Source: Streptomyces rhizoryzae (GTDB lineage: Bacteria > Actinomycetota > Actinomycetes > Streptomycetales > Streptomycetaceae). From it: a stretch of DNA of 64,000 nucleotides. Position 1 is the first letter of the stretch. Each line of letters begins with the position of its first letter. The notes under the pieces are model-generated. The model ran no database searches. It saw only the letters and a program-made list of their open reading frames with translations, and was not told the origin of the DNA. The position numbers and the translations under genes were made by a program. This document shows, piece by piece, positions 8,159-17,365 of the stretch. The stretch is taken from contig NZ_JALMUV010000017.1 in the NCBI RefSeq assembly GCF_023155275.1, positions 1-64,000 on the forward strand, read 5' to 3'.

Positions 8159-9327
8159 CCACCCATGACGTGCGGCTGACCGCGCCCGGCCTGTACACCG
8201 CGGCCGGCACCGGCCCGGACGACCTGTGGGCGGCCCTGGTCGCCGGCAAGGACACCCGGCGGCCGGTCGAGGCGCTGACCGGGCCGTGGCCGGAGTCCGG
8301 CACCGCGTACCTGGTCGACGACCCGGACGCGGCCACCCTCGGGGTGCACCGCAGGGTGCTGCGCACCTCGGAGAAGCAGGCCCGGATGGCGCTGTACGGG
8401 GCGCGGCTGGCGCTGGCCGGCCCGTCCGGGCACGGCCCGGTGGGTGGACCCGGCTGGGGCCTGTACCTCGGACTGCCCACGGTGGACGAGGAGTTACTGC
8501 GCTTCGAGGCCCTGGAGCGGCTGCACAAGGCCGCCGGGTCGCCGGGCGAGGTCGCCGCCCTCTACGGCCGCGAGGTGCCGCCGTTCAGCGGGCTGTCGCA
8601 CCTCAACAGCACCGCCGCCGCGCACATCTCGGCGGTGTGCGGACTGACCGGCGCGATGGCCGCGTACTCGCCGTTCTCCGACGCCGGCCTGACCGCGCTG
8701 ATCGACGGGGTGCTGTCGGTCGCCGAGGGCGAGAACGACGCCGCGCTGATCGGCGCGGTCAGCCCCAAGGCGCACCCGCTGCTCTACGTCCAGTACGAGG
8801 AGCTGGGGTGGAACGGGGCGGTGCCCGGCGAGGGCGCGGCCTTCCTGCTCGCCCGCCGGGCCGCGGACGGCGCCGGTGCGGCGGACGGGCCCGCGGCGCG
8901 GCTGGCCGGCTACGGGCGGGCCTTCGGGGCCGCCGGGGAGGACCGGGTCGAGGCGGTCGCCGAGGCCGTCCACGCGGCCCTTGCGGCGGCCGGGACGGAC
9001 GCCGGCGGCATCGGCTGGGTGCTGCCCGACGCCGCCTGGTCGGCGGACGCGGCGCGGGCCCAGGAGGCCGCGCTGGACCGGGTGTTCGCGGGGGTCGCCG
9101 AGCGGCCCGCCCCGTTCACCGCCGAGCGGGCCACCGGGGTGCTCGGCCCCGCCCACCCGCTGGCGCACACCCTGCTGGCGCTCCACGGGCTGGCCACCGG
9201 GCGGCGGCTGGCCGCCGACGGGGACGCGGTCCGCGAGGAGCCCCTGCCCGCCCCCCGGGCACTGGTGCTGGCCTGCGGCGCACGCGGCCAGGTGTGCGCC
9301 GCCGTACTGGAAGGAGCCGGGACATGA
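8155..9327 (+). CDS. Ketosynthase-like partner 1 lacking active Cys (CLF-like)
   Basis: A 390-aa thiolase-fold protein, shorter and more diverged than the neighbouring KS. At the nucleophile position it reads NSTAAAHIS, with Ala155 in place of Cys, and the two histidine motifs are not recognisable. It should be structural or a chain length factor for the preceding KS, with which it overlaps (ATGA). It also overlaps the next KS by four bases, implying stoichiometric synthesis. A non-condensing role such as decarboxylation cannot be excluded. Confidence 0.8.
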   Translation: MTTHDVRLTAPGLYTAAGTGPDDLWAALVAGKDTRRPVEALTGPWPESGTAYLVDDPDAATLGVHRRVLRTSEKQARMALYGARLALAGPSGHGPVGGPGWGLYLGLPTVDEELLRFEALERLHKAAGSPGEVAALYGREVPPFSGLSHLNSTAAAHISAVCGLTGAMAAYSPFSDAGLTALIDGVLSVAEGENDAALIGAVSPKAHPLLYVQYEELGWNGAVPGEGAAFLLARRAADGAGAADGPAARLAGYGRAFGAAGEDRVEAVAEAVHAALAAAGTDAGGIGWVLPDAAWSADAARAQEAALDRVFAGVAERPAPFTAERATGVLGPAHPLAHTLLALHGLATGRRLAADGDAVREEPLPAPRALVLACGARGQVCAAVLEGAGT

Positions 9328-10613
9328 GCCGCCGCGTGGTGGTGACCGGACTGGGCGCCGTCTGCGGACTGGGGCTCGACTGGCAGACCGTGTGGGAGGG
9401 CCTGACCGCGGGCCGGTCGGCGATCCGCGCCTGGCAGCTGCCCGGCGTGGACGACTTCCCGGTGCGCTACGCGGCCCCCGTGGACGACGCCGCGTTCACC
9501 GCGCGGTACGGCGACGGGGGCGGCGCGGACGAGCCGCTGGAGCGGCGCACCCGCTTCGGGCTGGCCGCCGCCGCGCAGGCGCTGGCCGACGCCGGCCTGG
9601 AGGCCGGGGCGGCGGGTGCGGGCGCGGTGGGCCGGATCGGCACCGCCGTCGGCTCCGGCGTCCCCGAGCGCGACCCCTACGAGCTGCTGCACGCGGTCGG
9701 CGCGGACGGGCGGCCCGGCTGGCCGACGCTGCTGGACCGCCGCGACCGGCTGAACCGCGCCAGCGGCCTGTTCTGCACCAACGACGCGCTGGCCGCCGGG
9801 ATCGCGGCCCGCCACCGGCTGCGCGGCCCGGCGCTGAACTTCTCCACCGCCTGCGCCGGCGCCACCCACGCCATCGGCCACGGCTTCCGGATGATCCGGC
9901 GCGGCGAGGTGGACGCGATGGTGGTGGGCGGCGCCGACTCGGTGCTCAACCTGCCGACCATGACCGGGCTGCACCTGCTGGGCGCGCCGTCCACCTCGGA
10001 GCTGTTCGGGGACCGGCTGTGCCGGGCCTTCGACCGGGACCGCAGCGGCCTGGTGGCCGCCGAGGGCGCGGCGATGGTGGTGCTGGAGAGCGAGGAGAGC
10101 GCCCGGCGCCGCGGCGCGCCGGTCTACGCCGAACTCGCCGGTTTCGGCAGCTCGCTGGACGCCTACCAGGTCACCGCCCCGCACCCGGAGGGCCACGGCG
10201 CCGCGCTCGCCATGAGCCGGGCGCTGGCCGACGGCGGGGTGGCTCCGCACGAGGTGGACTCCATCAACGCGCACGGCACCTCCACCCCCCTGAACGACCC
10301 GATCGAGACCCGGGCCATCAAGGACGTGTTCGCCGCCGGCGAGCACTACCGGAAGCTGGCGGTCACCGCCAACAAGACCATGCTGGGCCATCTGATCGCC
10401 GCCGCCGGTGCGCCCGAGCTGATCGCCACCGTGCTGTCCGTACGGGACGGCATCGTGCCCCCGACGCTGAATCTGGAGAACCCGGATCCGGCCTGCGACC
10501 TGGACTACGTGCCGGAGAAGGCGCGCTACCAGGAGGTGTCGGTGGCGGTGAGCAATTCCTTCGGCTTCGGCGGCCTCAACGCCAGTCTGGTGGTGCGTGG
10601 TTATGAGCACTGA
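9324..10613 (+). CDS. Ketosynthase 2 (type II, catalytically intact)
   Basis: A 429-aa KS with Cys177 in STACAG, His317 in NAHGTST and His356 in NKTMLGHL, a complete triad. It is closer to standard FabF/KS-alpha sequences than ketosynthase 1, ending in the family's NSFGFGGLNASLV pattern. Two distinct active KSs in one operon suggest separate starter or early and late elongation steps, or two modification states. It overlaps the following CLF-like gene by 11 bases. Confidence 0.92.
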   Translation: MSRRVVVTGLGAVCGLGLDWQTVWEGLTAGRSAIRAWQLPGVDDFPVRYAAPVDDAAFTARYGDGGGADEPLERRTRFGLAAAAQALADAGLEAGAAGAGAVGRIGTAVGSGVPERDPYELLHAVGADGRPGWPTLLDRRDRLNRASGLFCTNDALAAGIAARHRLRGPALNFSTACAGATHAIGHGFRMIRRGEVDAMVVGGADSVLNLPTMTGLHLLGAPSTSELFGDRLCRAFDRDRSGLVAAEGAAMVVLESEESARRRGAPVYAELAGFGSSLDAYQVTAPHPEGHGAALAMSRALADGGVAPHEVDSINAHGTSTPLNDPIETRAIKDVFAAGEHYRKLAVTANKTMLGHLIAAAGAPELIATVLSVRDGIVPPTLNLENPDPACDLDYVPEKARYQEVSVAVSNSFGFGGLNASLVVRGYEH

Positions 10614-11955
10614 CATCGTCCGAAGCGCCGGGGCCCGCCCCGGCGCCTTCGACCCCGACGCGATCGTCGTCACCGGTATCGGCGCGGTGCTGCCCACCGG
10701 GCGCGGGCCCGAGGCGCTGTGGACGGCGTGGCGGGAGTCCCGGTCCGCGCTGACGCCGTACCGGGACGGCTACGTCCGGACCGAGAAGATCACCCACTTC
10801 GGGCACGTACCCGCCGAGCTCCAGCAGCTCAGCCGGGACAGCGTGCCCCACAAGCTCCGCAAGTTCGGCACCGCGTTCACCTTCAACGCGGTGCTCGCCG
10901 CCGAGGACGCCATGCGGCAGGCCGGTGAGAGCTGGCAGGCCATCCCCGAGGAGCGCCGCGGGCTCTACGTCGCCCAGGACGACTCGACCGAGCTGAGCGT
11001 GGCCGCCTTCCACAAGGCCCTGGACCGGGCCCGTACGGACACCTCGCCGCAGGTCGGCGCGGACCTGACCCGGGTGGTGGCGGAGGCGTTCGGCAACGCC
11101 GCGACGTTCAACCCGTTCACCGTCATCCGGGCGCTGAACAACAACACCCTGGCGCTGGTCAGCATCGCCGAGCGGTTCCGCGGCGACTGCGCGGCCTTCG
11201 TGCAGGACGCCGGGGCCGCCCTGGGCGCCCTCCAGCGGGCCGCGTTCAGCCTCCGCCACCGGGACTGCGACACCGCCCTGGTGGTCGGCGCCGGCAGCTT
11301 CAACGAGCCGCTGAAACTGGCCGCCCACTACCGCGCGGGCCACCTCACCGCCGGCGCCCCCGGCACCGCGCCGCTGCGCAGCTTCGACGCCGGGCGGGAC
11401 GGCACCGTCCTGGCCGAGGGCGCGGTGGCCCTGGTCCTGGAGCGGGCCGGGGACGCCGCGGCGCGCGGCGCCCGCCCGCTGGTCACGGTGGCGGGCGCGG
11501 CGCTGCGGCCCGCCGTGGACAGCGGCCTGGGCCCGGCCGCGCTGGCCGAGAGCGCCCGCGGGCTGATGGCCGCGCACGGGATGACCCCGGACACGCTGGG
11601 CGCGGTACTGGCCGACGGCAAGGGCACTGTCCGGCACGACGCCGCCGAGGCCGAACTGCTGCGCGCGCTGCTGAAGGACAGCGGCGTCCCGGTCAGCTCC
11701 GTCCGGCCGGTCACCGGCACCCTGGGGGCCGCCGGCCCGCTGGCCGAACTCGCCCTCGCGCCCAGTCTGTTCGCCGCCGGGGAGCTGCCGCCGATCGCCC
11801 ACCTGGCGGCGCCGCCGGACGACGGCACCGACTTCGTCACCGGCACCGCACGCAAGCGGCGGATCGACTCCGTCCTCAGCCTGCACAGCAGTTTCAACGG
11901 GTTCGCGGGCGCCCTGCTCGCCAAGCGGCCGCACCTCGCCGAGGAGACCACCTGA
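10603..11955 (+). CDS. Ketosynthase-like partner 2 lacking active Cys (CLF-like)
   Basis: A 450-aa KS homologue. The nucleophile region reads FVQDAGAALG with Gly204 where Cys is expected; the second KS histidine motif is replaced by TGTLGAAGPL. It is the natural heterodimer partner of ketosynthase 2. I start at ATG 10603, which overlaps the KS stop; the in-frame GTG at 10597 would add two residues. With the pair at 6827/8155 it gives the cluster two KS/CLF sets. Confidence 0.85.
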   Translation: MSTDIVRSAGARPGAFDPDAIVVTGIGAVLPTGRGPEALWTAWRESRSALTPYRDGYVRTEKITHFGHVPAELQQLSRDSVPHKLRKFGTAFTFNAVLAAEDAMRQAGESWQAIPEERRGLYVAQDDSTELSVAAFHKALDRARTDTSPQVGADLTRVVAEAFGNAATFNPFTVIRALNNNTLALVSIAERFRGDCAAFVQDAGAALGALQRAAFSLRHRDCDTALVVGAGSFNEPLKLAAHYRAGHLTAGAPGTAPLRSFDAGRDGTVLAEGAVALVLERAGDAAARGARPLVTVAGAALRPAVDSGLGPAALAESARGLMAAHGMTPDTLGAVLADGKGTVRHDAAEAELLRALLKDSGVPVSSVRPVTGTLGAAGPLAELALAPSLFAAGELPPIAHLAAPPDDGTDFVTGTARKRRIDSVLSLHSSFNGFAGALLAKRPHLAEETT

Positions 11956-11956
11956 C

Positions 11957-14851
11957 ATGTCAGCTACGTCAGCGTTCACCGAGTACGTCCAGCCGCAGAT
12001 GGGGCGGGTGTTCACCGCCCTGGGACTGGACGTGGAGTACGAGCGGGCCGAGGGCAACACCCTCTACCACCGCGACGAGTCCGGCGAAACGGTGCCGGTC
12101 CTGGACCTCATGGGCGGCTACGGCTCGCTGATCCTGGGCCACAACCACCCGGAGATCGTCGGGCACGCCAAGGAGCTGCTGGACCAGAACCGCGCCGTGC
12201 ACGCCCAGTTCTCGCTGCGCGGCGAGGCCGGCCGGCTCGGCGCCGCGCTCAGCGACGTCGTCCGCCGGGAGACCGGCGTCAAGGAGCCGTACCTGGCCAC
12301 CTTCGGCAACAGCGGCGCCGAGGCCGTCGAGGCGGCCGTCAAGCACGCCGAGCTGGTCCGGGTGACCCGGGCGCAGGCGCTGGCCGAGGAGACCGCCGCG
12401 CACCTGGCGGCCGCCGGGGACGCGGTCCGGGGCGGCACCGCCACCGTCGACCCGGACGCCTACCTGCTGCCCGCCCTCCAGGGCCGGGCCGCCCCGGCCG
12501 AGGGCATCGACGGGCTGCTGGCCGCGATCGGCGCGCACAACGCCGCCGCGCTGGCCACCAGGCCGCTGTTCCTGGCGCTGGAGCGCTCCTTCCACGGCAA
12601 GCTCGTCGGCAGCGTCCAGCTCACCTACAACGCCGGCTTCCGCGCACCGTTCCAGAACCTCGGCACCCGGGTCCGGTTCGTCCCGATGGACCGGCCGGAG
12701 GTGCTGGACCGGATCGCGCGGGACGAGCGGGTGGTGCTGCTCGACACCGAGACCGCGGACGGCGTGGTGCGGGTCGTGGAGCGGGAGTTCCCGGTCATCA
12801 CCGCGTTCCTGGTCGAGCCGGTGCAGGGCGAGGGCGGCATCCACGCGCTCACCGCCGAACAGGGCCGCGCCATCCGGCTGTTCTGCAACAAGGCCGGCAC
12901 CGCCCTGATCATCGACGAGGTGCAGAGCGGCATGGGCCGCTGCGGGGCCTTCCTCGCCAGCTCGCTGATCGGGCTGCGCGGCGACTACTACACCCTGTCG
13001 AAGTCGCTGGGCGGCGGCCTGGCCAAGATCTCCGCGATGCTGGTGCGCCGCTCGCTCTACCAGGGCGCCTTCGACCTCATCCACAGCTCCACCTTCGCCA
13101 TGGACGACTTCTCCTCGTCCATCGCCCACAAGGTCGTGCGGATGCTGGAGGCCGACGACGGGAAGCTCTACCGGCAGGTCACCGAGCGCGGTGAGCGGCT
13201 GGTGGAGATGCTCGCCGACCTCAAGTCGGCCTACCCCGACGTCATCGAGGACATCCGCGGCAAGGGCCTGTTCATCGGCGTCCAGCTGCGCGACCAGGGC
13301 GAGGCCCGCTCGATGGTGCTGCGCGGCAGCGCCTACACCGGCGCGCTGGGCTACCTCCTCTCCGGCTACCTCCTGCGCCAGGAGGGCATCCGGATCGCGC
13401 CCACCGGCAGCGCCGGCAACGTCCTGCGCATCCAGCCCTCCGCGTTCCTCACCGACCAGGAGATCGAGCGGCTGCGCGGCGCCCTGGACCGGCTCTGCCG
13501 CATCCTGCGCTACGAGGACACCCTGCACCTCGTCCACCCGGCCAGCGACCGGACGATCCCCAAGCCGCGCGCCGAGATCCGCGACTTCCGCGGCGCGATC
13601 GAGGGCTACGAGCAGCCCGCGCCGCGGCCGGTGACCGGACCGGTCCGCAAGGTGGCGTTCATCAACCACCTGATCACCCCGGCCCACCTGCGGCAGGTCG
13701 ACCCGGCGCTGGCCGACCTCAGCGACGCCGCGCTGCGCGCGTTCGTCCTCGGCATGGACCCGGTGAAGAAGGCCGCGCCCTACCCGGGCGTGCGGATCGA
13801 CTCCCCGCTGGGCAGCGCCGTGGAGTTCGCGCTCTACCCGCTGATGGTGGGCTCCGAGCAGATGGGCGGCTACCTGGCCTCCGGCGACGTCACCGGCATC
13901 CGGGCGGACGTCGAGGAGCGGGTGCGGGCCGCCCGCGAGGACGGCTGCACGGTCGCCGGCCTGGGGATGTACACCTCCATCGTCACCCACAACTGCACCT
14001 CCCTCGACGTCCCCGGCATCGCGCTGACCTCCGGCAACGCGCTGACCGTCGCGATGGGCGTGCAGGCCATGGAGCGCGGCGCCCGCGACCGCGGCCGCAC
14101 CGTCGCCGACGCCACGCTGGCCGTGGTCGGCGCGGCCGGCAACATCGCCTCCGTCTACAGCCAGCTGTTCGCGGAGAAGCTCAGCCGGATCGTGCTGGTC
14201 GGCAGCCGCCGGGACGGCTCGGCGCGCCGGCTGCGCACCACCGTGCACGGCATCTACGACGCCTGCTGGGAGCGGATCGCGGAGGGCGGCGAACTGACCG
14301 GCATCCCGGCCCGGCTGGCCGAGGAGCCGCTGATCGCCAAGTGGCTGGCGGACGGCCCGGGCGCGGACGGCGCCGAGCGCGGCAAGGCCATCGCCGCCCA
14401 CCTGGAGGAGCGGTACGGGACCGACCCGTTCCTGACCGTCACCCAGGACACCGGGGCGCTGCGCGACGCCGGGCTGGTGCTGTGCGCCTCCAACAGCCCC
14501 GAACCGTTCCTGACCGGCGAGCACTTCGCGCCGGATGCGGTGGTCTGCGACATCGCGGTGCCGAACAACGCCGTGCCGGACCTGGCCGAGCGGCGGCCCG
14601 ACCTGGCGTACATGCTCGGCGGCATCGTCGCCACGCCGAACGGCGAGAGCCTGCACCCGTCGGCCCGCGCCTTCCTGGAGGCCGGCCAGCTCTTCGCCTG
14701 CATGGCGGAGACCGCGCTGATGGGCCTGGCCGGCCTCGACCGGCACTACTCCTACGGGAACATCACCCGCCGCCAGGTCCTCGACATCGCCGCGCTGGCC
14801 GACGCCCACGGGCTGCGGCTGGCCGACTACAAGAGCGCCCACTCGGTGTGA
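11957..14851 (+). CDS. Class III aminotransferase fused to acyl-ACP reductase
   Basis: A 964-aa bifunctional enzyme. Residues about 1-520 are a PLP class III aminotransferase: the lysine in SKSLGGG (Lys349) and the LIIDEVQSGMGRCG aspartate site are present. Residues about 560-960 match the cyanobacterial long-chain acyl-ACP reductase layout: LGMYTSIVTHN, TSGNALTVAMG, the Rossmann loop VVGAAGNIAS, VVCDIAVP with Cys864 at the expected nucleophile position, and QLFACMAETALMG. It should reduce the ACP-bound chain to an aldehyde and transaminate it to an amine. Tambjamine TamH is a remembered precedent for a reductase-aminotransferase fusion. Confidence 0.85.
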   Translation: MSATSAFTEYVQPQMGRVFTALGLDVEYERAEGNTLYHRDESGETVPVLDLMGGYGSLILGHNHPEIVGHAKELLDQNRAVHAQFSLRGEAGRLGAALSDVVRRETGVKEPYLATFGNSGAEAVEAAVKHAELVRVTRAQALAEETAAHLAAAGDAVRGGTATVDPDAYLLPALQGRAAPAEGIDGLLAAIGAHNAAALATRPLFLALERSFHGKLVGSVQLTYNAGFRAPFQNLGTRVRFVPMDRPEVLDRIARDERVVLLDTETADGVVRVVEREFPVITAFLVEPVQGEGGIHALTAEQGRAIRLFCNKAGTALIIDEVQSGMGRCGAFLASSLIGLRGDYYTLSKSLGGGLAKISAMLVRRSLYQGAFDLIHSSTFAMDDFSSSIAHKVVRMLEADDGKLYRQVTERGERLVEMLADLKSAYPDVIEDIRGKGLFIGVQLRDQGEARSMVLRGSAYTGALGYLLSGYLLRQEGIRIAPTGSAGNVLRIQPSAFLTDQEIERLRGALDRLCRILRYEDTLHLVHPASDRTIPKPRAEIRDFRGAIEGYEQPAPRPVTGPVRKVAFINHLITPAHLRQVDPALADLSDAALRAFVLGMDPVKKAAPYPGVRIDSPLGSAVEFALYPLMVGSEQMGGYLASGDVTGIRADVEERVRAAREDGCTVAGLGMYTSIVTHNCTSLDVPGIALTSGNALTVAMGVQAMERGARDRGRTVADATLAVVGAAGNIASVYSQLFAEKLSRIVLVGSRRDGSARRLRTTVHGIYDACWERIAEGGELTGIPARLAEEPLIAKWLADGPGADGAERGKAIAAHLEERYGTDPFLTVTQDTGALRDAGLVLCASNSPEPFLTGEHFAPDAVVCDIAVPNNAVPDLAERRPDLAYMLGGIVATPNGESLHPSARAFLEAGQLFACMAETALMGLAGLDRHYSYGNITRRQVLDIAALADAHGLRLADYKSAHSV

Positions 14852-14956
14852 GCCCCGGGCGCCGCCCGCGACCCGTCGCAGCCCCGCCGCGGGCGGCGCC
14901 CGGCCCCCACCGCACCGCCCCGCACCACGACTCCCCCCGAGAGGACCCACAGCGTC

Positions 14957-15703
14957 ATGGAATTCGCAGGCCAGGTGGCACTGGTGACCGGCGGCAGCCG
15001 GGGCATCGGCCGCGCCATCGCCCTCAAACTGGCGGAGGAGGGGTGCGATATCGCGCTCACCTACCGCAGCGCGACCGCGGAGGCCGAGCAGGTCGCCGAG
15101 CAGATCGGCAAGCTGGGCCGGAAGGTCGAGCTGTACCAGGGCGACATCTCCGACCCCGAGGTGCCGCAGGCCCTGGTGACCGCCGTCCGCGCCGCCTTCG
15201 GACGCATCGACGTCCTGGTCAACAACGCCGGGATCACCCGCGACGAGCTGCTGGTCAACCAGAGCCTGGCGGACATCGAGGACGTGCTGCGCACCAACCT
15301 CGTCGGCCCGATGCTCACCGTCCGGGCCGTCGCGCCCGCCATGCTGCGGCAGCGCTACGGCCGGATCGTCAACATCTCCTCCTCCGCCGCCTCCAAGCCG
15401 GGCCGCGGGCAGTCCAACTACGCGGCCGCCAAGGGCGGTCTGGAGGCGTTCACCAAGGCCATGGCGGTCGAGCTGGCCCCGCGCGGCATCCTCGTCAACG
15501 CGGTCGCCCCCGGCGTGATCACCACCGACATGACCGAGACCATCCGCAGCCACGGCGAGGACGAGATCATGAGCCGCCTGCTGCTGAAGAAGTACGCCGA
15601 ACCCGAGACGATCGCCGACGCCGTGGCGTACCTCGCAGGCCCGCGCAACACCTACACCACGGGCGAGGTACTGCACGTCGACGGCGGCCTGAAGATGGCG
15701 TGA
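14957..15703 (+). CDS. 3-oxoacyl-ACP reductase, FabG type (KR1)
   Basis: A 248-aa classical SDR. TGGSRGIG (NADPH loop), NNAG, the catalytic Ser in VNISSSAAS and YAAAK (Tyr/Lys) are all present, and VDGG ends the protein as in FabG. It reduces beta-keto groups on the ACP-bound chain. It lies 105 bases after the aminotransferase-reductase. A dedicated KR beside a KS/CLF means the product is reduced rather than an aromatic polyketide. Confidence 0.93.
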   Translation: MEFAGQVALVTGGSRGIGRAIALKLAEEGCDIALTYRSATAEAEQVAEQIGKLGRKVELYQGDISDPEVPQALVTAVRAAFGRIDVLVNNAGITRDELLVNQSLADIEDVLRTNLVGPMLTVRAVAPAMLRQRYGRIVNISSSAASKPGRGQSNYAAAKGGLEAFTKAMAVELAPRGILVNAVAPGVITTDMTETIRSHGEDEIMSRLLLKKYAEPETIADAVAYLAGPRNTYTTGEVLHVDGGLKMA

Positions 15704-15714
15704 AGGGGCCGGCC

Positions 15715-16524
15715 ATGAACGCACTCGACACCCCCGCACCGGCCCCCGCGGCGGGCGAACTCGCCGGCCGGACCGCGGTGGTCACCGGCGCCGCCCAGGG
15801 CATCGGCCGCGAGACGGCCCTGCTGCTGGCCCGGGCCGGCGCCGCCCGGCTGATCCTGCTCGACCGGGACGCCGACCGGCTCCAGGCCGTCACCAAGGAG
15901 ACCGGCGACCTGGGCGCCGAGACCGTCCCGCTCGCCGTCGACCTGCGCGAACGGGACGCCGTGCGCGGCGCCCTGCGCACCGCGCTGCGCGCCGCCGGGC
16001 CGCTGCACATCCTGGTCAACAACGCCGGGGTCGCGGACGAGAACGGCCCGGACGACGAGGAGACCTGGCTGCGGGTGCTGGACATCAACCTGCACGGCAC
16101 CTTCGCGGTCACCGCCGCCTGCCTGGAACACCTCACCGACCACGGCCGGATCGTCAACGTCTCGTCGATCCTCGGCAAGGCCGGCAAGATGCGCAACACC
16201 GCCTACTGCGCCTCCAAGCACGGCCTGATCGGCTACACCAAGGGCCTCGCCCTGGACCTGGCGTCCCGCGGCATCACCGTCAACGCCGTGCTGCCGGGCT
16301 GGATCGACACCCCGATGCTGCGCCGCGAGATCGCCGCCTCGGCGGAGGAGATCGGCGCCGACCCGGCACGGATGCTGCGCCAGGCCCGCAAGTCCATCCC
16401 GCTGCGGCGGCTGGTGGAGGCCCGGGAGGCGGCCGAGCTGATCGGCTTCCTGGTGTCCGACCGGGCGGCGGCCGTCACGGCCCAGTCGCTCACCGTCGAC
16501 GGGGGCTACACCCGTGGGATGTGA
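15715..16524 (+). CDS. Short-chain dehydrogenase/reductase (KR2)
   Basis: A 269-aa SDR with TGAAQGIG, NNAG, catalytic Ser in VNVSSILG and YCASK (Tyr/Lys). The start ATG 15715 lies 11 bases after KR1; the end overlaps the thioesterase start. It could be a second ketoreductase with different chain-length or stereochemical preference, or a tailoring dehydrogenase acting on the released product; the sequence does not decide. Confidence 0.88.
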   Translation: MNALDTPAPAPAAGELAGRTAVVTGAAQGIGRETALLLARAGAARLILLDRDADRLQAVTKETGDLGAETVPLAVDLRERDAVRGALRTALRAAGPLHILVNNAGVADENGPDDEETWLRVLDINLHGTFAVTAACLEHLTDHGRIVNVSSILGKAGKMRNTAYCASKHGLIGYTKGLALDLASRGITVNAVLPGWIDTPMLRREIAASAEEIGADPARMLRQARKSIPLRRLVEAREAAELIGFLVSDRAAAVTAQSLTVDGGYTRGM

Positions 16525-17365
16525 CGCACCGGCGGCCCTCCTCCCGCGGCCCCGGCCGGCCCGCGCACCGGATCCCTGGCTGCGCCGGCTGCGCCCCGGC
16601 CCGGCGCACCCCGGGGCCGCGGCCGCGCGGATCGTCTGCTTCCCGCACGCGGGCGGCGGCGCCGGCGCCTACCGGCCGCTGGCCACCGCGGTCGCCGCCC
16701 GCACCGCCGGCCCGAGCCCGTACGAGGTGCTGGCCGTCCAGTACCCGGGCCGGAACGACCGGATCCGGGAGTCCCGGGTGGAGGACCTCCGGGAGCTGGC
16801 GGCCGGCGCCTTCGGGGCGGTGGCCGCGCTCACCGACCGGCCGCTGGTCCTGCTCGGGCACAGCATGGGCGCCCTGGTCGCCTACGAGGTGGCCCGCCTG
16901 CTGGAACGGGCCGGCACCGGCCCCGTGCACCTGGTCGTCTCCAGCGCCTGGGCGCCGTCCCGGGTGCCCGGCGGCACGGTCCACCTGCGGGACGACGCCG
17001 GGGTGATCGCGGAGCTGCGGCGCACCAGCGGCACCGACGCCCGCCTGCTGGCCAACCCGGACATCCTGGCCCTGGCGCTGCCGGTGGTCCGCAGCGACTA
17101 CGCGGCCGTGGAGACCTACCGGCACCGGCCGGGACCGCCGCTGGCCGCGCCGGTCACCGCGGTCACCGGCGACCGGGACCCGCTGGTGCCCGTGGGGGAC
17201 GTGGCCGCCTGGCGGGACCACACCGGCGGCGGCTTCCGGCTGCGCGTCGTGCCCGGCGGCGACCACTTCTACCTGACCGCGCACTGGGCCGAGCTGGCCG
17301 GCCACCTGGTCGCGCCCCCGCCGCGGCCGGCCGGGGCCGCGGCGGCCCTGGCGGCGGCCGGCTGA
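16514..17365 (+). CDS. Type II thioesterase (alpha/beta hydrolase)
   Basis: A 283-aa thioesterase. FPHAGGGAGAYRPL is the family's N-terminal oxyanion signature, GHSMGA carries nucleophile Ser117, and GDRDPLV and GGDHFYL supply Asp and His. Such stand-alone enzymes usually hydrolyse stalled or mis-primed acyl groups from carrier proteins. Because the reductase domain probably releases the main product, an editing role is more likely than final release. GTG 16514 overlaps the KR2 stop. It is the last gene of the cluster. Confidence 0.9.
   Translation: MGCDAPAALLPRPRPARAPDPWLRRLRPGPAHPGAAAARIVCFPHAGGGAGAYRPLATAVAARTAGPSPYEVLAVQYPGRNDRIRESRVEDLRELAAGAFGAVAALTDRPLVLLGHSMGALVAYEVARLLERAGTGPVHLVVSSAWAPSRVPGGTVHLRDDAGVIAELRRTSGTDARLLANPDILALALPVVRSDYAAVETYRHRPGPPLAAPVTAVTGDRDPLVPVGDVAAWRDHTGGGFRLRVVPGGDHFYLTAHWAELAGHLVAPPPRPAGAAAALAAAG

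Noticed and set aside
11969..15739. 1256-codon minus-strand open frame
   Set aside because: Exact antisense shadow of the aminotransferase-reductase and KR1 genes; it is His/Gly/Arg-rich, has no domains, and overlaps genes with complete catalytic motifs.
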